A DNA stretch of 40,252 bases from assembly GCA_004347965.1 (NCBI GenBank), contig QNVF01000006.1, positions 1-40,252 of the forward strand, written 5' to 3'. The notes under the pieces are model-generated. The model was given only the letters and a program-made list of their open reading frames with translations. It ran no database searches and was not told where the DNA came from. Each line of letters opens with the position of its first letter. Positions within the stretch are counted from its first letter, which is position 1. Positions 25,661 through 33,992 of the stretch are shown here, piece after piece. The position numbers and the translations under genes were made by a program. The stretch comes from Candidatus Nezhaarchaeota archaeon WYZ-LMO8 (GTDB taxonomy: Archaea > Thermoproteota > Methanomethylicia > Nezhaarchaeales > WYZ-LMO8).

Positions 25661-27067
25661 TTAATCCTCTCGTCTATCGTTGAACCACTTAAACAGTCCT
25701 CTAGGCTTAAATGTTCTCCTTCTTGAATTTAGAACTACATCCTCAAGGAATCTATCCCTAACAGGTTCATAGACCTCTTTGAAGAACTTCTGCTGGTCTA
25801 AAAGTACTTCCTTCTTAAAGCTCTTCAGGTACTCTAAGGCTGCCTGCCACGCTTTCTCATAAGCAACTACAGTGTTTATGTTCTGCATTATTTGCCTATC
25901 GTAGTCTTCAGGTCTTTGTTCTTGATCTCCTATGATAAACCAGCCTCTATCAGACACGAAAGCCAATTCATCACCTACTTGAATAGCTTTCTCCTCCCTC
26001 ATATCTTCACTCATCCTCTTCACGATCTTCGCCATCTTCTTAGACGATACCTCTTTGGCATGTCTCTTAGCCCATGCGTAAAATATTGCTCTATTCAATC
26101 CAAATGACTTTGCCTTCTCTAAGTCTCCAGTCAATAAGTAGTAGCGGGCTGCTTGAAGTAGTCCCATGACTTGAAATCGCCCAATTCTTCCTTTCCTCTC
26201 GATCTCCGCGACCTTGGGAGCAGCAATGGTGGTCCTAGCTTTCACTTCTATGGTACCAAGCCAGCCCTTATAACCACCTATCACTTCAAGGGCTTTAATG
26301 GCAGCTTCATCGCCCTCACCATCAACAAAGCCTCTCCACTCCTCATCATGCTTAAAGTTCTTAGGATCAGCCCACTCGAGCTCGAAGCTGTCTAGAATGC
26401 TGGGCTTAAAGCATACACAGCATAAATCCCTTCTCCTATGAAGTGCCAAAGGAGCTGTGAATACTCTTTTCAAGTCTATCTCATTTTCCACCTTAAGTCC
26501 GCTAGATCTTGACGCTACATCAAGTATACTGCTCCTACATCTTTCTAAGACGTAGTCCACTAATGAGTACGCAATGTCCAATGGATTATGTTTAAGCAAA
26601 ACATCGCTTGAAAAGCACTTTTCATGTACGTGAACGTGAGCCCCCTCACCACTCCACTTTATGAAGACAGAGTTAATTACTCCCAACTTCTCGAGCTCAT
26701 CAACTATGATTCTAGCTACCTCTATTACGTCTCTCCACCTCTCCAATTCTCCATCTATATCCCATATTGGGGAAGCGTAGGCTATGTTCTCGCGCTTCTC
26801 CAAGTCAAGCTTCGTAGCTAACTTACCATAAACATTCACGGATCCGTAAATGGTTCTGGGCTTAACACCTTTAAACTGCTTAATTAAACTCTCAACATCA
26901 AGTGGCGTATCAATCTTGAGGGGCCTTCCATCCCTCCAATACCTCAAGAAAACTCTGCTACCTAAAGTTCCTCCTTCGAGGGCAACCCACCTGCCTTTGC
27001 AGTAATCGGATATTTCCTTCTTAACCACCTCCTTCGAGTAATGTTGCTCAACGAGCTCGTAGTCCAC
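25661..27067 (-). CDS. Archaeo-eukaryotic primase (AEP) superfamily protein, PriS-like
   Basis: With a GTG start at 27067 this protein has 468 residues, starting with DYELVEQHYSKEVVKK. AEP motifs are present in order: catalytic acidic pair in IWDIDGELE (residues 103-105), SGEGAHVHVH (139-148; sxH motif), and RVFTAPLALHRR (201-212). A CCVCF segment follows. It differs from the canonical small primase in the N-terminal KGRWVALEGG region and the long C-terminal part, so it may be a paralogue or divergent primase-polymerase. The frame extends to 27196, but that adds a hydrophobic stretch and passes a TATA-like AATAATT (27084-27090), suggesting a leaderless GTG start. DNA ligase follows directly. 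Confidence 0.78.
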   Translation of the reverse strand: MDYELVEQHYSKEVVKKEISDYCKGRWVALEGGTLGSRVFLRYWRDGRPLKIDTPLDVESLIKQFKGVKPRTIYGSVNVYGKLATKLDLEKRENIAYASPIWDIDGELERWRDVIEVARIIVDELEKLGVINSVFIKWSGEGAHVHVHEKCFSSDVLLKHNPLDIAYSLVDYVLERCRSSILDVASRSSGLKVENEIDLKRVFTAPLALHRRRDLCCVCFKPSILDSFELEWADPKNFKHDEEWRGFVDGEGDEAAIKALEVIGGYKGWLGTIEVKARTTIAAPKVAEIERKGRIGRFQVMGLLQAARYYLLTGDLEKAKSFGLNRAIFYAWAKRHAKEVSSKKMAKIVKRMSEDMREEKAIQVGDELAFVSDRGWFIIGDQEQRPEDYDRQIMQNINTVVAYEKAWQAALEYLKSFKKEVLLDQQKFFKEVYEPVRDRFLEDVVLNSRRRTFKPRGLFKWFNDRRED

Positions 27068-27214
27068 GAAAACACACCAACAAATTATTAAGCCAAGGAG
27101 TCCAATAAAGTTAAATAGAAATTGAATGACTTCAGCTAATAGCTCGTATGTACTCCTTGATCGCGACGCAAGCTTTATAAAGAGTAAGCATAGCAAGACT
27201 GGCAGGTGCTAAGG

Positions 27215-28454
27215 ATGCTTGGTGATCTAGTTTACCTCGACTAGCGACTTAGCACATCTTCAGCTCGAGAGATTTAAGTGGACTATAGAACAAGCATCTA
27301 AGAGCTCCCTTTACTCCAACAAGCTTAAGAGGGTTGATGTCCACTCCCTCAAGGATCTAACGAAATTACCGTTTACAACAAAGCAAGACCTTTTGTCTTC
27401 ATATCCATATGGTGCTTTAGCAGTCAATTTAAGCGACGTTATCCTCATACTCTCGTCTTCTGGTACTACTGGGAAACCAGTATTAACATTCTACACGGAG
27501 AAGGATTACAAGCTGTGGATGGAGAGGTTAGTCAGAAATCTCGAGCTCATTGGGATAGGTAAGGGAGATATCTTCGTAAACACCTCAAATCAAGGGATGT
27601 TTACGGGTCGAGGATATAGCGAGGCAGCATTACTCGCTGGAGCAGCATCTATACCTATAGGCCCAGCATCACCGGAGAGACACTTAAAGTTCATGGTAGA
27701 TCTCGGCGTAACTTCATTTCACGCAATACCATCATTTGCGCTTAAAATGGCTAATTTAGCTAAAGATACTGGGTTGACTGAGAAGCTGAGACTTCGAAAA
27801 GCTGTTATAGGAGCTGAGACTTGGAGCGAATCTACGAGGAGAAGGATAGAGGAATCTCTTAATGTAGACGCATACGACAACTATGGTGTTGCAGAGCTAG
27901 GAGGTCCAGGGATAGCGATTGAGTGTTCAGAGAAGAATGGCTTGCATGTCTGGGCAGACCATTATTTAGTGGAAGTAGTGGACATCAAGACAGGGGAGCA
28001 GGTATGTGAAGGCGAGGAGGGAGAGCTCGTTGTAACAACGCTAACTAGGGAGGCTATGCCCCTCATAAGGTATCGTACTGGAGACATAGTTGAGCTGCTA
28101 CCAAGTGAATGCTCTTGTGGTCTCAAGACACCGAAGGTATCGAGGATCAAGGGCAGAGCTGACGAAATGGTTAAGGTTCGTGGTATAAGTCTATACCCCA
28201 AGATCATAGAGGAAGTAGTCTCCAGCATGCCAGAACTTACAGGAGAATATCAGATCGAGCTTTCAAACATAGACGACATAACCGTGATCGTCGAGGTCAA
28301 GAAGTGGGTTCAAGAAGTTGATAGACTTGTCAACGAGCTCAAGAGCAAGATAAAGGAGTTAACGTTACTCAACGTAGCCATAAAGATTGTATATGAAGGC
28401 AAGATAGAGCACCAAGGAAAAGCTAAGAGAGTTTTAGATCTAAGACAACTATAA
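27215..28454 (+). CDS. Phenylacetate-CoA ligase-like (PaaK) adenylate-forming enzyme, with +1 frame change after codon 9
   Basis: The body is a clear PaaK-type acyl-CoA synthetase: ATP motif SSSGTTGKPV, the NYGVAELGGPG segment, RYRTGDI, and the C-terminal KVRGISLYPKIIEE and KIEHQGKAKRVLDLR. The N-terminal motif SDLAHLQLERFKWTIEQ and LPFTTKQDLLSSYPYG are in the same frame but have no start codon before TTG 27393. ATG 27215, with an AGGTG ribosome site at 27204-27208, opens MLGDLVYLD and then a UAG at 27242; skipping one base there joins it precisely to SDLAHLQ. So it is either a +1 frameshift, a sequencing or natural one-base insertion, or a dead gene. With the join it has about 412 residues, the family's length. 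A T-run at 28478-28484 may terminate transcription. Confidence 0.8.
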
Positions 28455-28534
28455 CGCATTCCTCCCGAGCTTTTAGCAAACTTTTTTACTGTTCTCTTTA
28501 ACCACCTATCTTTAAGACCTTCGGAGGGTTTACT

Positions 28535-29242
28535 TTGGAAGTTTTAGGCTTAGTATCAAAGAGAAGGAAGATTAGCAAAGACGACTTCTACAAGAAGCTC
28601 ATTTACGGTAAGGGAACAGTATACGGTGTCGACAGGGACGTCCTAGTCAATGCCATAAATAACCTATCATTAGAAATGTCTTCAACGCCATTCGGTTTAG
28701 CGTGCAAAGTTCTCTCAGCAACAGCTAAAAAAGATATTGGAAGCATAGTTGTTCTCAGCGAAGTAAAGCCATTGGCCAAGGAGCTTAGAGAACTGCTGAT
28801 ACTGACTGGCTTAGCTGCAGACGACATTTTAGACCTCCCTTACGCCAAGGACATATTTACGTCGAAGAAGGCTAAGAGGTCCGTTGTCTATAGTCACATA
28901 AGATCAACCGCCGAATGCTTCATCATAAGCTCTCTGCTAAGAGGAGAGATCCCTCAATCGCTAACAGAGAAGATCTTGGAAGCTACATTAATGATTCAAC
29001 CATCAATAGTCAAGGCGGTGGAGAAAGCTGGTAAAGACGGCTTACATGTATGGAACATAGCGTGGAATGCACTATCTTCAGTTAAACCACTTATGGACGT
29101 ACAGAACATCCCCCTAATGCTTTTAGCATTACCTTATGCAGCTCAACAAGTAAAGTTGACTGCTGCCTACATGTACATGAAGAAGAGACTTCAAATCGAC
29201 ATAGATACTTTATTGGCACAGTCGATTGTGAAGTTAAAGTAG
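28535..29242 (+). CDS. Conserved hypothetical helical protein
   Basis: I do not recognise this 235-residue protein. It is predicted to be mostly helical and soluble, with N-terminal VSKRRKISKDDFYKKL, a middle LAKELRELLILTGLAADDIL stretch and a C-terminal MLLALPYAAQQVKLTAAYMY region that is hydrophobic but interrupted. The TTG start at 28535 is supported by GGAGGG (28523-28528), six bases before. It stands between the PaaK-like gene and a DUF457 gene without overlap, and codon use is like that of its neighbours. Confidence 0.7.
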   Translation: MEVLGLVSKRRKISKDDFYKKLIYGKGTVYGVDRDVLVNAINNLSLEMSSTPFGLACKVLSATAKKDIGSIVVLSEVKPLAKELRELLILTGLAADDILDLPYAKDIFTSKKAKRSVVYSHIRSTAECFIISSLLRGEIPQSLTEKILEATLMIQPSIVKAVEKAGKDGLHVWNIAWNALSSVKPLMDVQNIPLMLLALPYAAQQVKLTAAYMYMKKRLQIDIDTLLAQSIVKLK

Positions 29243-29364
29243 CTCCTTCATAACCATTATCGATCAAAAAACTTGGCAACGTTAAGTGAAGCTCGGTGAG
29301 CTTAAGACTTAGAGGCTCTATAATTATTAAGTTTAATAACTATTAATGACGTGAATTTAGGATT

Positions 29365-29814
29365 GTGAATCGAGAAGGCCATATAGGCTTAACATTGGCA
29401 GTCACTAGCTTGATCCTTCAAGTAATCAATGTAAAATTGCACGAAAGCGTCCTACTAATTTTGCTCTCTACCAGCCTATCGGTACTTCCAGACATAGATC
29501 TTAGACTTGAGGTTAAGCATAGAAGATATACCCACAACATCGTTGTTGCGATACCAATCAGCATCCTTATAGGTCTCCTGACGAGCCATCTTAGCCTAAG
29601 CTTCTGGATAGGCTTCGTAGCAGGTCTCTTAGGCTTCATCTGCCACATAGCTGGCGACGTCTTAACGTACTCAAGCTTCCCACCACTGTGGCCTATAGTC
29701 AAGAGTGAAGTGAGCTTGAAGCTATTTAAGTCCAATGACAAGTTAGTGAACTCCCTCTTCATGTTCATAGGAATATTGCTCTTCTTAGTACTTATTGTTA
29801 AGTTAACTAGTTAG
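29365..29814 (+). CDS. DUF457/YdjM-type membrane-bound metal-dependent hydrolase
   Basis: The 149-residue membrane protein starts with MNREGHIGLTLAVTS, carries VLPDIDLRL, the KHRRYTHNIVVAI motif (about 51-63) and GFICHIAGDVLTYSSFPPLW (about 89-108), then a last helix. His and Asp residues on these helices form the presumed metal site of the DUF457/YdjM (LexA-regulated) family; the reaction is unknown. Four to five hydrophobic segments place it in the membrane. GTG at 29365 is the start; a TATA-like AAGTTTAATAAC lies about 30 bp upstream, near 29328-29340. Confidence 0.83.
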   Translation: MNREGHIGLTLAVTSLILQVINVKLHESVLLILLSTSLSVLPDIDLRLEVKHRRYTHNIVVAIPISILIGLLTSHLSLSFWIGFVAGLLGFICHIAGDVLTYSSFPPLWPIVKSEVSLKLFKSNDKLVNSLFMFIGILLFLVLIVKLTS

Positions 29815-29923
29815 CATTCATTGTGAGGTCTTGTGATCTTCACAGAAGCTTGTTAAGTTAGAAGAGTTAGAGATCAAGCTGGTACCCTGAACCTTTAAGA
29901 CCTCTAACTCGAAGTGAGCTTTC

Positions 29924-30544
29924 GTGCGTAAGAAGAGGGTGATATTCCTTGGTAGGCACATTATGATGAAGAAGGACTTTGCAGAGTTAGTACTAGCTGG
30001 TATCAAGACTGCGACCATAAGGCTCGGAATAGTGAAGCCAAAGAAGAAGTATGTTTTGCTCCACAGCGGTGGTAAGGTTCTAGCAGAGCTCGAAATAACT
30101 GGTGTTAAGGTCAAGAAGGTTCGAGAACTCGTAGACGAAGATGCTAAGCAAGATGGCTTTGAGAGTAAGGAGGCCTTCATCGAGGCCCTCAAGAAGATTT
30201 ATGGAGATGTCAAGGAGGACGACGATGTTACAATCCTAAGCTTTAATGTTTTGAGGAGGATAGAAGGTTCAGAGGCTAGTGAGACCTCTCGATATTTGGG
30301 CTTAAGACCAGCTGACGTGGCCAGCATAGCCTTACGATACGGTGTTAAGCTTCATCCAAGGGACCTCATCATCCTTAAGAAGGTTGCTGAGACTGGAAGC
30401 ATTAGGAGAGCTGCAGTTGCACTCTTTGGCGATGTGACTAGGAGGAAGGCCATAAGGGTAGCTTTAAATAAGGCCATAAAGAAGCTCATTGAGTTAGGAG
30501 TCATAGCTAAGAAGGACCTTGAAGAAGGTAGAACCCAAGGCTAA
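29924..30544 (+). CDS. ASCH-domain protein fused to a helical HTH-like domain
   Basis: The 206-residue product has an ASCH (PUA-like) domain in residues 1-108: KRVIFLGRHIMMKKDFAELV, the LAGIKTATIRLG motif that gives the family its binding pocket, and VTILSFNVL at the end. After a linker comes a basic helical domain (about 125-200), LRPADVASIALRYGVKLH and TGSIRRAAVALFGDVTRRKA, which looks like a LysR-like or Fis-like HTH with TGSIRRAA at the turn. ASCH domains bind RNA or act on modified nucleosides. I infer a nucleic-acid-binding regulator. GTG 29924 is the start. It is convergent with the alanine dehydrogenase gene. Confidence 0.75.
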   Translation: MRKKRVIFLGRHIMMKKDFAELVLAGIKTATIRLGIVKPKKKYVLLHSGGKVLAELEITGVKVKKVRELVDEDAKQDGFESKEAFIEALKKIYGDVKEDDDVTILSFNVLRRIEGSEASETSRYLGLRPADVASIALRYGVKLHPRDLIILKKVAETGSIRRAAVALFGDVTRRKAIRVALNKAIKKLIELGVIAKKDLEEGRTQG

Positions 30545-30592
30545 GTCGAAGGAGTATTTAAGGAAATCTAACTGAACTGAAAAGCTTTAAGA

Positions 30593-31639
30593 TTAGACTA
30601 CGAGCCTAACCTTCATTCCCACGCATCTGGATAAGGCTTTATCATAAGCAAGTTTGGCGGTGACAGCATCTTGGATTGCTAAACCAGTTGATGTGAAAAC
30701 CGTTATCTCGTTAAGCTCTTCTCTACCTCTCTTTAGGCCAGCAACTATCTCCCCCAATTCACCGTACACCTGCTCCCTCTTGAATAAACCTTTAGCTATT
30801 GGCACATTGATCTCTCCACCATGGATAGCCTGCTCCAAGTCATCGACCACAACCTTAGCCCTCAGTAATATGTTTGGATCTATCTCCTCCTTGCCTGGTG
30901 CATCAGCACCTATGCAGTTGAAGTGCACCCCAGCCTTAATCCACTGATCCATGACTATTGGTTCGCGAGAAGGTGTAGTGGTGACAATGATATCAGCCCC
31001 TTCAACGGCCTCTTTTGGCCTCTCATGCACCTGAACTCCCACACCACTAAGCATCTTTGAAGCGTAATTCGCGAATGCCTTAGCGTTCTCCTCAACCACA
31101 TCATAAACCCTTATCTCCTTCAAGTTCTTTAGTACAGTGCTTATGGCCATAAGCTGAGTTCTAGCTTGAGTACCAGCTCCTATAAAGCACACAACCTCAG
31201 AGTCTTCGCGGGCAAGGTACTTAACAGCAATCCCACCAGCTGCACCAGTCCTCATGGCTGTCAACCAGCTCCCACTCATTATAGATAAAGGGAATCCCGA
31301 CTTTGGGTCCACGAGAACAACTATGGCCATAACTGTTGGCAGTCCATACGCTATCCTGTTTCGCGGATGGGAGTTTACGACTTTGACTGCAGAAATCTCT
31401 AGATTCTCAAGGTATGAGGGCATGACCCTCAAGTCGCCATCGTACTTTGTGTAGAAAAGGTAGACCTTTGGGGGCATCTGGACTTTGCCAAGACACTTCT
31501 CTCGAAACGCTACTTCTACTACTTCAATGACCTCTCGCATATCAAGAAGCTCTTTCACATCGTCATCAGTTAAGATGAGGGTCTCGTACAACAAACTCAC
31601 CACAATAGGTCTTACCTCAAAGACTAAATGCCTTTCCAT
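30593..31639 (-). CDS. ala: Alanine dehydrogenase, archaeal (ornithine cyclodeaminase/mu-crystallin family)
   Basis: The 348-residue protein shows the Rossmann motif CFIGAGTQARTQLMAI (about 150-165), the AMRTGAAGGIAVKYLARE segment and GADAPGKEEIDPNILLRAK followed by VVDDLEQAIHGGEINVP, which are close to Archaeoglobus alanine dehydrogenase (AF1665). That enzyme interconverts alanine and pyruvate plus ammonia with NAD. Ornithine cyclodeaminase is the alternative, but the GADAPGK/DDLEQ pattern favours the former. ATG 31639 is used, with a TATA-like TTAATTAA at 31673-31680; GTG 31603/31600 after GAGGT would shorten the N-terminus by 12-13 residues and fits the family better. It follows the creatininase gene by 69 bp. 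Confidence 0.85.
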   Translation of the reverse strand: MERHLVFEVRPIVVSLLYETLILTDDDVKELLDMREVIEVVEVAFREKCLGKVQMPPKVYLFYTKYDGDLRVMPSYLENLEISAVKVVNSHPRNRIAYGLPTVMAIVVLVDPKSGFPLSIMSGSWLTAMRTGAAGGIAVKYLAREDSEVVCFIGAGTQARTQLMAISTVLKNLKEIRVYDVVEENAKAFANYASKMLSGVGVQVHERPKEAVEGADIIVTTTPSREPIVMDQWIKAGVHFNCIGADAPGKEEIDPNILLRAKVVVDDLEQAIHGGEINVPIAKGLFKREQVYGELGEIVAGLKRGREELNEITVFTSTGLAIQDAVTAKLAYDKALSRCVGMKVRLVV

Positions 31640-31708
31640 AATTTACTAGCTGAGAACATGAAGATCAATAAAGTTAATTAACTTATTGATGAGGTCATAA
31701 ACATACCA

Positions 31709-32467
31709 TTAAGCTCTCCTTTCGAATATATCAATCCCCCTCCTCCACCTCTCTATTACGTTCTCCACCTCCTTAGCCAGATACTCGCAAACCTCCTCAA
31801 GGAACCTCTTAGCCTTCTCCACATCAAAATCTAAGATCGGCTTCTCTTTCCTGTAAGCTAGTGCTGAAGCTGGAAGGGGGTAAGCCCAAAGCCCCTCTTG
31901 ATATGGGACGTACTCATCATCGTCGTAAAGCTCCTTCTTTAGAAGATCATCTCTAGAGGCTATTAGTGCCGCGGTCTCTTCAGCTAATGCATGCCCTTGA
32001 CCAACTGGATAGTACTTGTCGACTACGCTTCTAGCTGCAAGCCACCAGTCAATCACCATGCCCTTTACGCCGACCTCCATGTAGGCCTCTCTAATTGCCT
32101 CCTTTATTGAATCCGTGTTTCCTCCATGACCGTTAACGAAGATGACGTGCTTAAAGCCCTTCTTGCCAAACGAGATTGCGAGCTCCTTGATCATGGACCT
32201 GAAGGTCCCCGCAGTCAATGTGAGGGAGCCAGGATACCCTATCATGCTTCTAGTGACTCCGTAGGGGATGGTTGGAGCTAAGACCCCGCCGATCTTTGAG
32301 CACAGAACTTCAGCTATCTTTTCTGGGATGTAGACATCAGTACCCAACGGCAAGTGCTTGCCGTGAGCTTCAATTGTGCCCACAGGCACGAAGACAGTGT
32401 CAAGCCCCTCATCCAGTAATTTCTTGAGCTCAACCCACGAGAGCTCAGCTAGCTTCAAGACCTTCAA
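31709..32467 (-). CDS. Creatininase-family amidohydrolase (ArfB/MftE-like)
   Basis: This 252-residue enzyme has the creatininase metal and active-site motifs: PVGTIEAHGKHLPLGTD near 28-44, VNGHGGN near 113-119, WWLAAR, and GHALAEETAALI near 158. In archaea, family members include the FAPy deformylase ArfB of riboflavin/F420 biosynthesis; others act on creatinine or peptide cofactors. The GTIEAHG and HGGN motifs fit ArfB but do not decide. The start TTG 32467 has GGTGA about eight bases upstream; TTG 32458 is an alternative. It is between the thymidylate synthase and AlaDH genes on the same strand, with gaps near 70 bp. Confidence 0.85.
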   Translation of the reverse strand: MKVLKLAELSWVELKKLLDEGLDTVFVPVGTIEAHGKHLPLGTDVYIPEKIAEVLCSKIGGVLAPTIPYGVTRSMIGYPGSLTLTAGTFRSMIKELAISFGKKGFKHVIFVNGHGGNTDSIKEAIREAYMEVGVKGMVIDWWLAARSVVDKYYPVGQGHALAEETAALIASRDDLLKKELYDDDEYVPYQEGLWAYPLPASALAYRKEKPILDFDVEKAKRFLEEVCEYLAKEVENVIERWRRGIDIFERRA

Positions 32468-32534
32468 GTCTCGTCACCGCTAAGCTTAGCGACAATAGAG
32501 GATATAAACATTGCAAGCAAGATCGCTCATCGCC

Positions 32535-33209
32535 CTAGACTCTATAGAGCAGCCTGAATGGAGCTACGTACTTCTCAACAACTTTATAGTCAGACTCGTA
32601 TATGTGAGCGCTGGTGGACAAGAGAGTAAGCCTTCTAGTACCTCTCGGATACATCTCCTCAGCCAGCGATGCTATCGCATAGAGGTTTGGGTATAAGGCT
32701 TTGGCGTAATCGTGGCTCCTAAAGACTGCGGTTATGTGGAGCTTTCCCTTTCTTAACCTGAACTGAACCCAATTCCAGCACGGTGGGTCGTTGTGCCGAG
32801 TGCTATCTGAGTCCTTTAAGGGATTGTACAGTACGGCGACCGCCTGATTTGTATTTGGGAACTTCGATAGCTTCTCCTTAACGAACGCTACTTGATCAAA
32901 CGTTGCACCGCACCTTGGACAAGCATAAGCTCTAAGTCTCTCACCATACGTGTACGTGAAGCCCATCCTATCTGATGACATGAACTGCTTGACATAAGCT
33001 TCTAATTGAGTTGAGCTTAAGCACCCTATGTTCTCAAGAACCTCTGGATGCTTCGTGGGCTTCGATAAGTCCTCAACGTAGAGAATCAAGTCCTCTACTT
33101 CTAGGATCTTGGAGTCCTCCTTCGTAACCCAAGAGCCGTGATCCAATACTGCTAAGACAGCCTTAAACCACCCATCGTATATGCTCCTAGCCCTCACTAG
33201 AAGAGGCAT
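32535..33209 (-). CDS. thyA: Thymidylate synthase (archaeal ThyA-type)
   Basis: The 224-residue protein has the signatures of the ThyA fold in order: YTYGERLR near 86-93, nucleophile Cys144 in DPPCWNWVQFRL, the phosphate-binding FRSHDYAKALYPNLYAI (RSxD, Asn175), and STSAHIYESDY near 198-208. The length matches the short archaeal enzymes (MTH774/MJ0511 type), which methylate dUMP, probably with a modified folate. A CPRC pair at 97-100 is an unusual addition of unknown role. dUMP or dCMP hydroxymethylation is an alternative. ATG 33209 follows GGTGAGAG. It is the first gene of a three-gene minus-strand run. Confidence 0.85.
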   Translation of the reverse strand: MPLLVRARSIYDGWFKAVLAVLDHGSWVTKEDSKILEVEDLILYVEDLSKPTKHPEVLENIGCLSSTQLEAYVKQFMSSDRMGFTYTYGERLRAYACPRCGATFDQVAFVKEKLSKFPNTNQAVAVLYNPLKDSDSTRHNDPPCWNWVQFRLRKGKLHITAVFRSHDYAKALYPNLYAIASLAEEMYPRGTRRLTLLSTSAHIYESDYKVVEKYVAPFRLLYRV

Positions 33210-33373
33210 CTCTCACCAATTAAAGGTTGGAATTGAAGCTATTTATCTCAGTCGCCTAAGAACCTCAAAGTCACAAGCCACAATTAAGCTCTCCGAGGAG
33301 ACGTCGAGGAACCGAACAACTACGTGGTAAAGAAGGGTTTGAGGTTGGGCTAGCCACCCTCACCCTCTGGTTG

Positions 33374-33943
33374 CTATTGTAACCAGGGTATATTGATCAC
33401 TATCTTGATCTCTAAGTCGGTGTATCCAAGGCTTCCGATGCTAGCGTAGAAGATCTTCGTAAACAGGTTGTACATCGTGGCAGAGGCGATCTCCTGTACC
33501 ATGCCTTCAGGGAAGTCAGCGACAGTCATATTTACTCCATTGAGCGTTCCACCACTACTACAGAGATATACAGCCTCCATCTTCACATTTTCCATACTGG
33601 CTTCTCCGAAGGTAAGGATCGCTGAAACGTAAATCGGACCTGGAAGACTTGGTATATCTACTTTGAGCGTTCTATTTACAACTTGACCTCCTGGACAATT
33701 TATGGACCCTACCTCTTGGATTATCACGGGGGCAGCTAGCTCTGTTGTTTCGTCAATAACCACTTCGCTCTGTCCACCTTTCATGACTACGTTAGTGAGG
33801 TGGGCTTCTGGAATGGTGATGTCGATGGTCTCGTATATTGCATGTGCGTAGAGCACTGCACCCCATACTACCTGCGCTACCGACATGGCTAGCAGTAGTA
33901 GCACTACTGCCGCAAGCCCTCCCACTGTTATTTTCCAATTCAA
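33374..33943 (-). CDS. Hypothetical membrane-anchored or secreted protein
   Basis: The 189-residue protein has one N-terminal hydrophobic helix (about 7-30, GGLAAVVLLLLAMSVAQVVW) followed by an extracellular, beta-rich domain with two Cys (SINCPGG and YLCSSGG) and a terminal EIKIVINIPW. Nothing identifies a family; the shape recalls small pilin-like or LEA-like surface proteins. The start TTG 33943 is seven bases after a strong GGGGAGGG ribosome site. It follows a membrane protein gene (stop 33973) with a hairpin between, so the two may form a short operon. Confidence 0.65.
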   Translation of the reverse strand: MNWKITVGGLAAVVLLLLAMSVAQVVWGAVLYAHAIYETIDITIPEAHLTNVVMKGGQSEVVIDETTELAAPVIIQEVGSINCPGGQVVNRTLKVDIPSLPGPIYVSAILTFGEASMENVKMEAVYLCSSGGTLNGVNMTVADFPEGMVQEIASATMYNLFTKIFYASIGSLGYTDLEIKIVINIPWLQ

Positions 33944-33960
33944 ACTTCAACCCTCCCCTT

Positions 33961-33992
33961 CCTCTCAAGCGGCTAACCGCCGCGTTGAGAGG
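33961..33992 (-). terminator. Strong hairpin between two membrane protein genes
   Basis: CCTCTCAAGCGGC (33961-33973) pairs with GCCGC-G-TTGAGAGG (33979-33992) as a 13-bp stem with one bulged base and a 5-base loop. It covers the last codons of the upstream gene and ends directly before the ribosome site of the downstream gene (minus strand). No T-run follows, so it may be a processing site or translational switch instead of a terminator. Confidence 0.5.
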
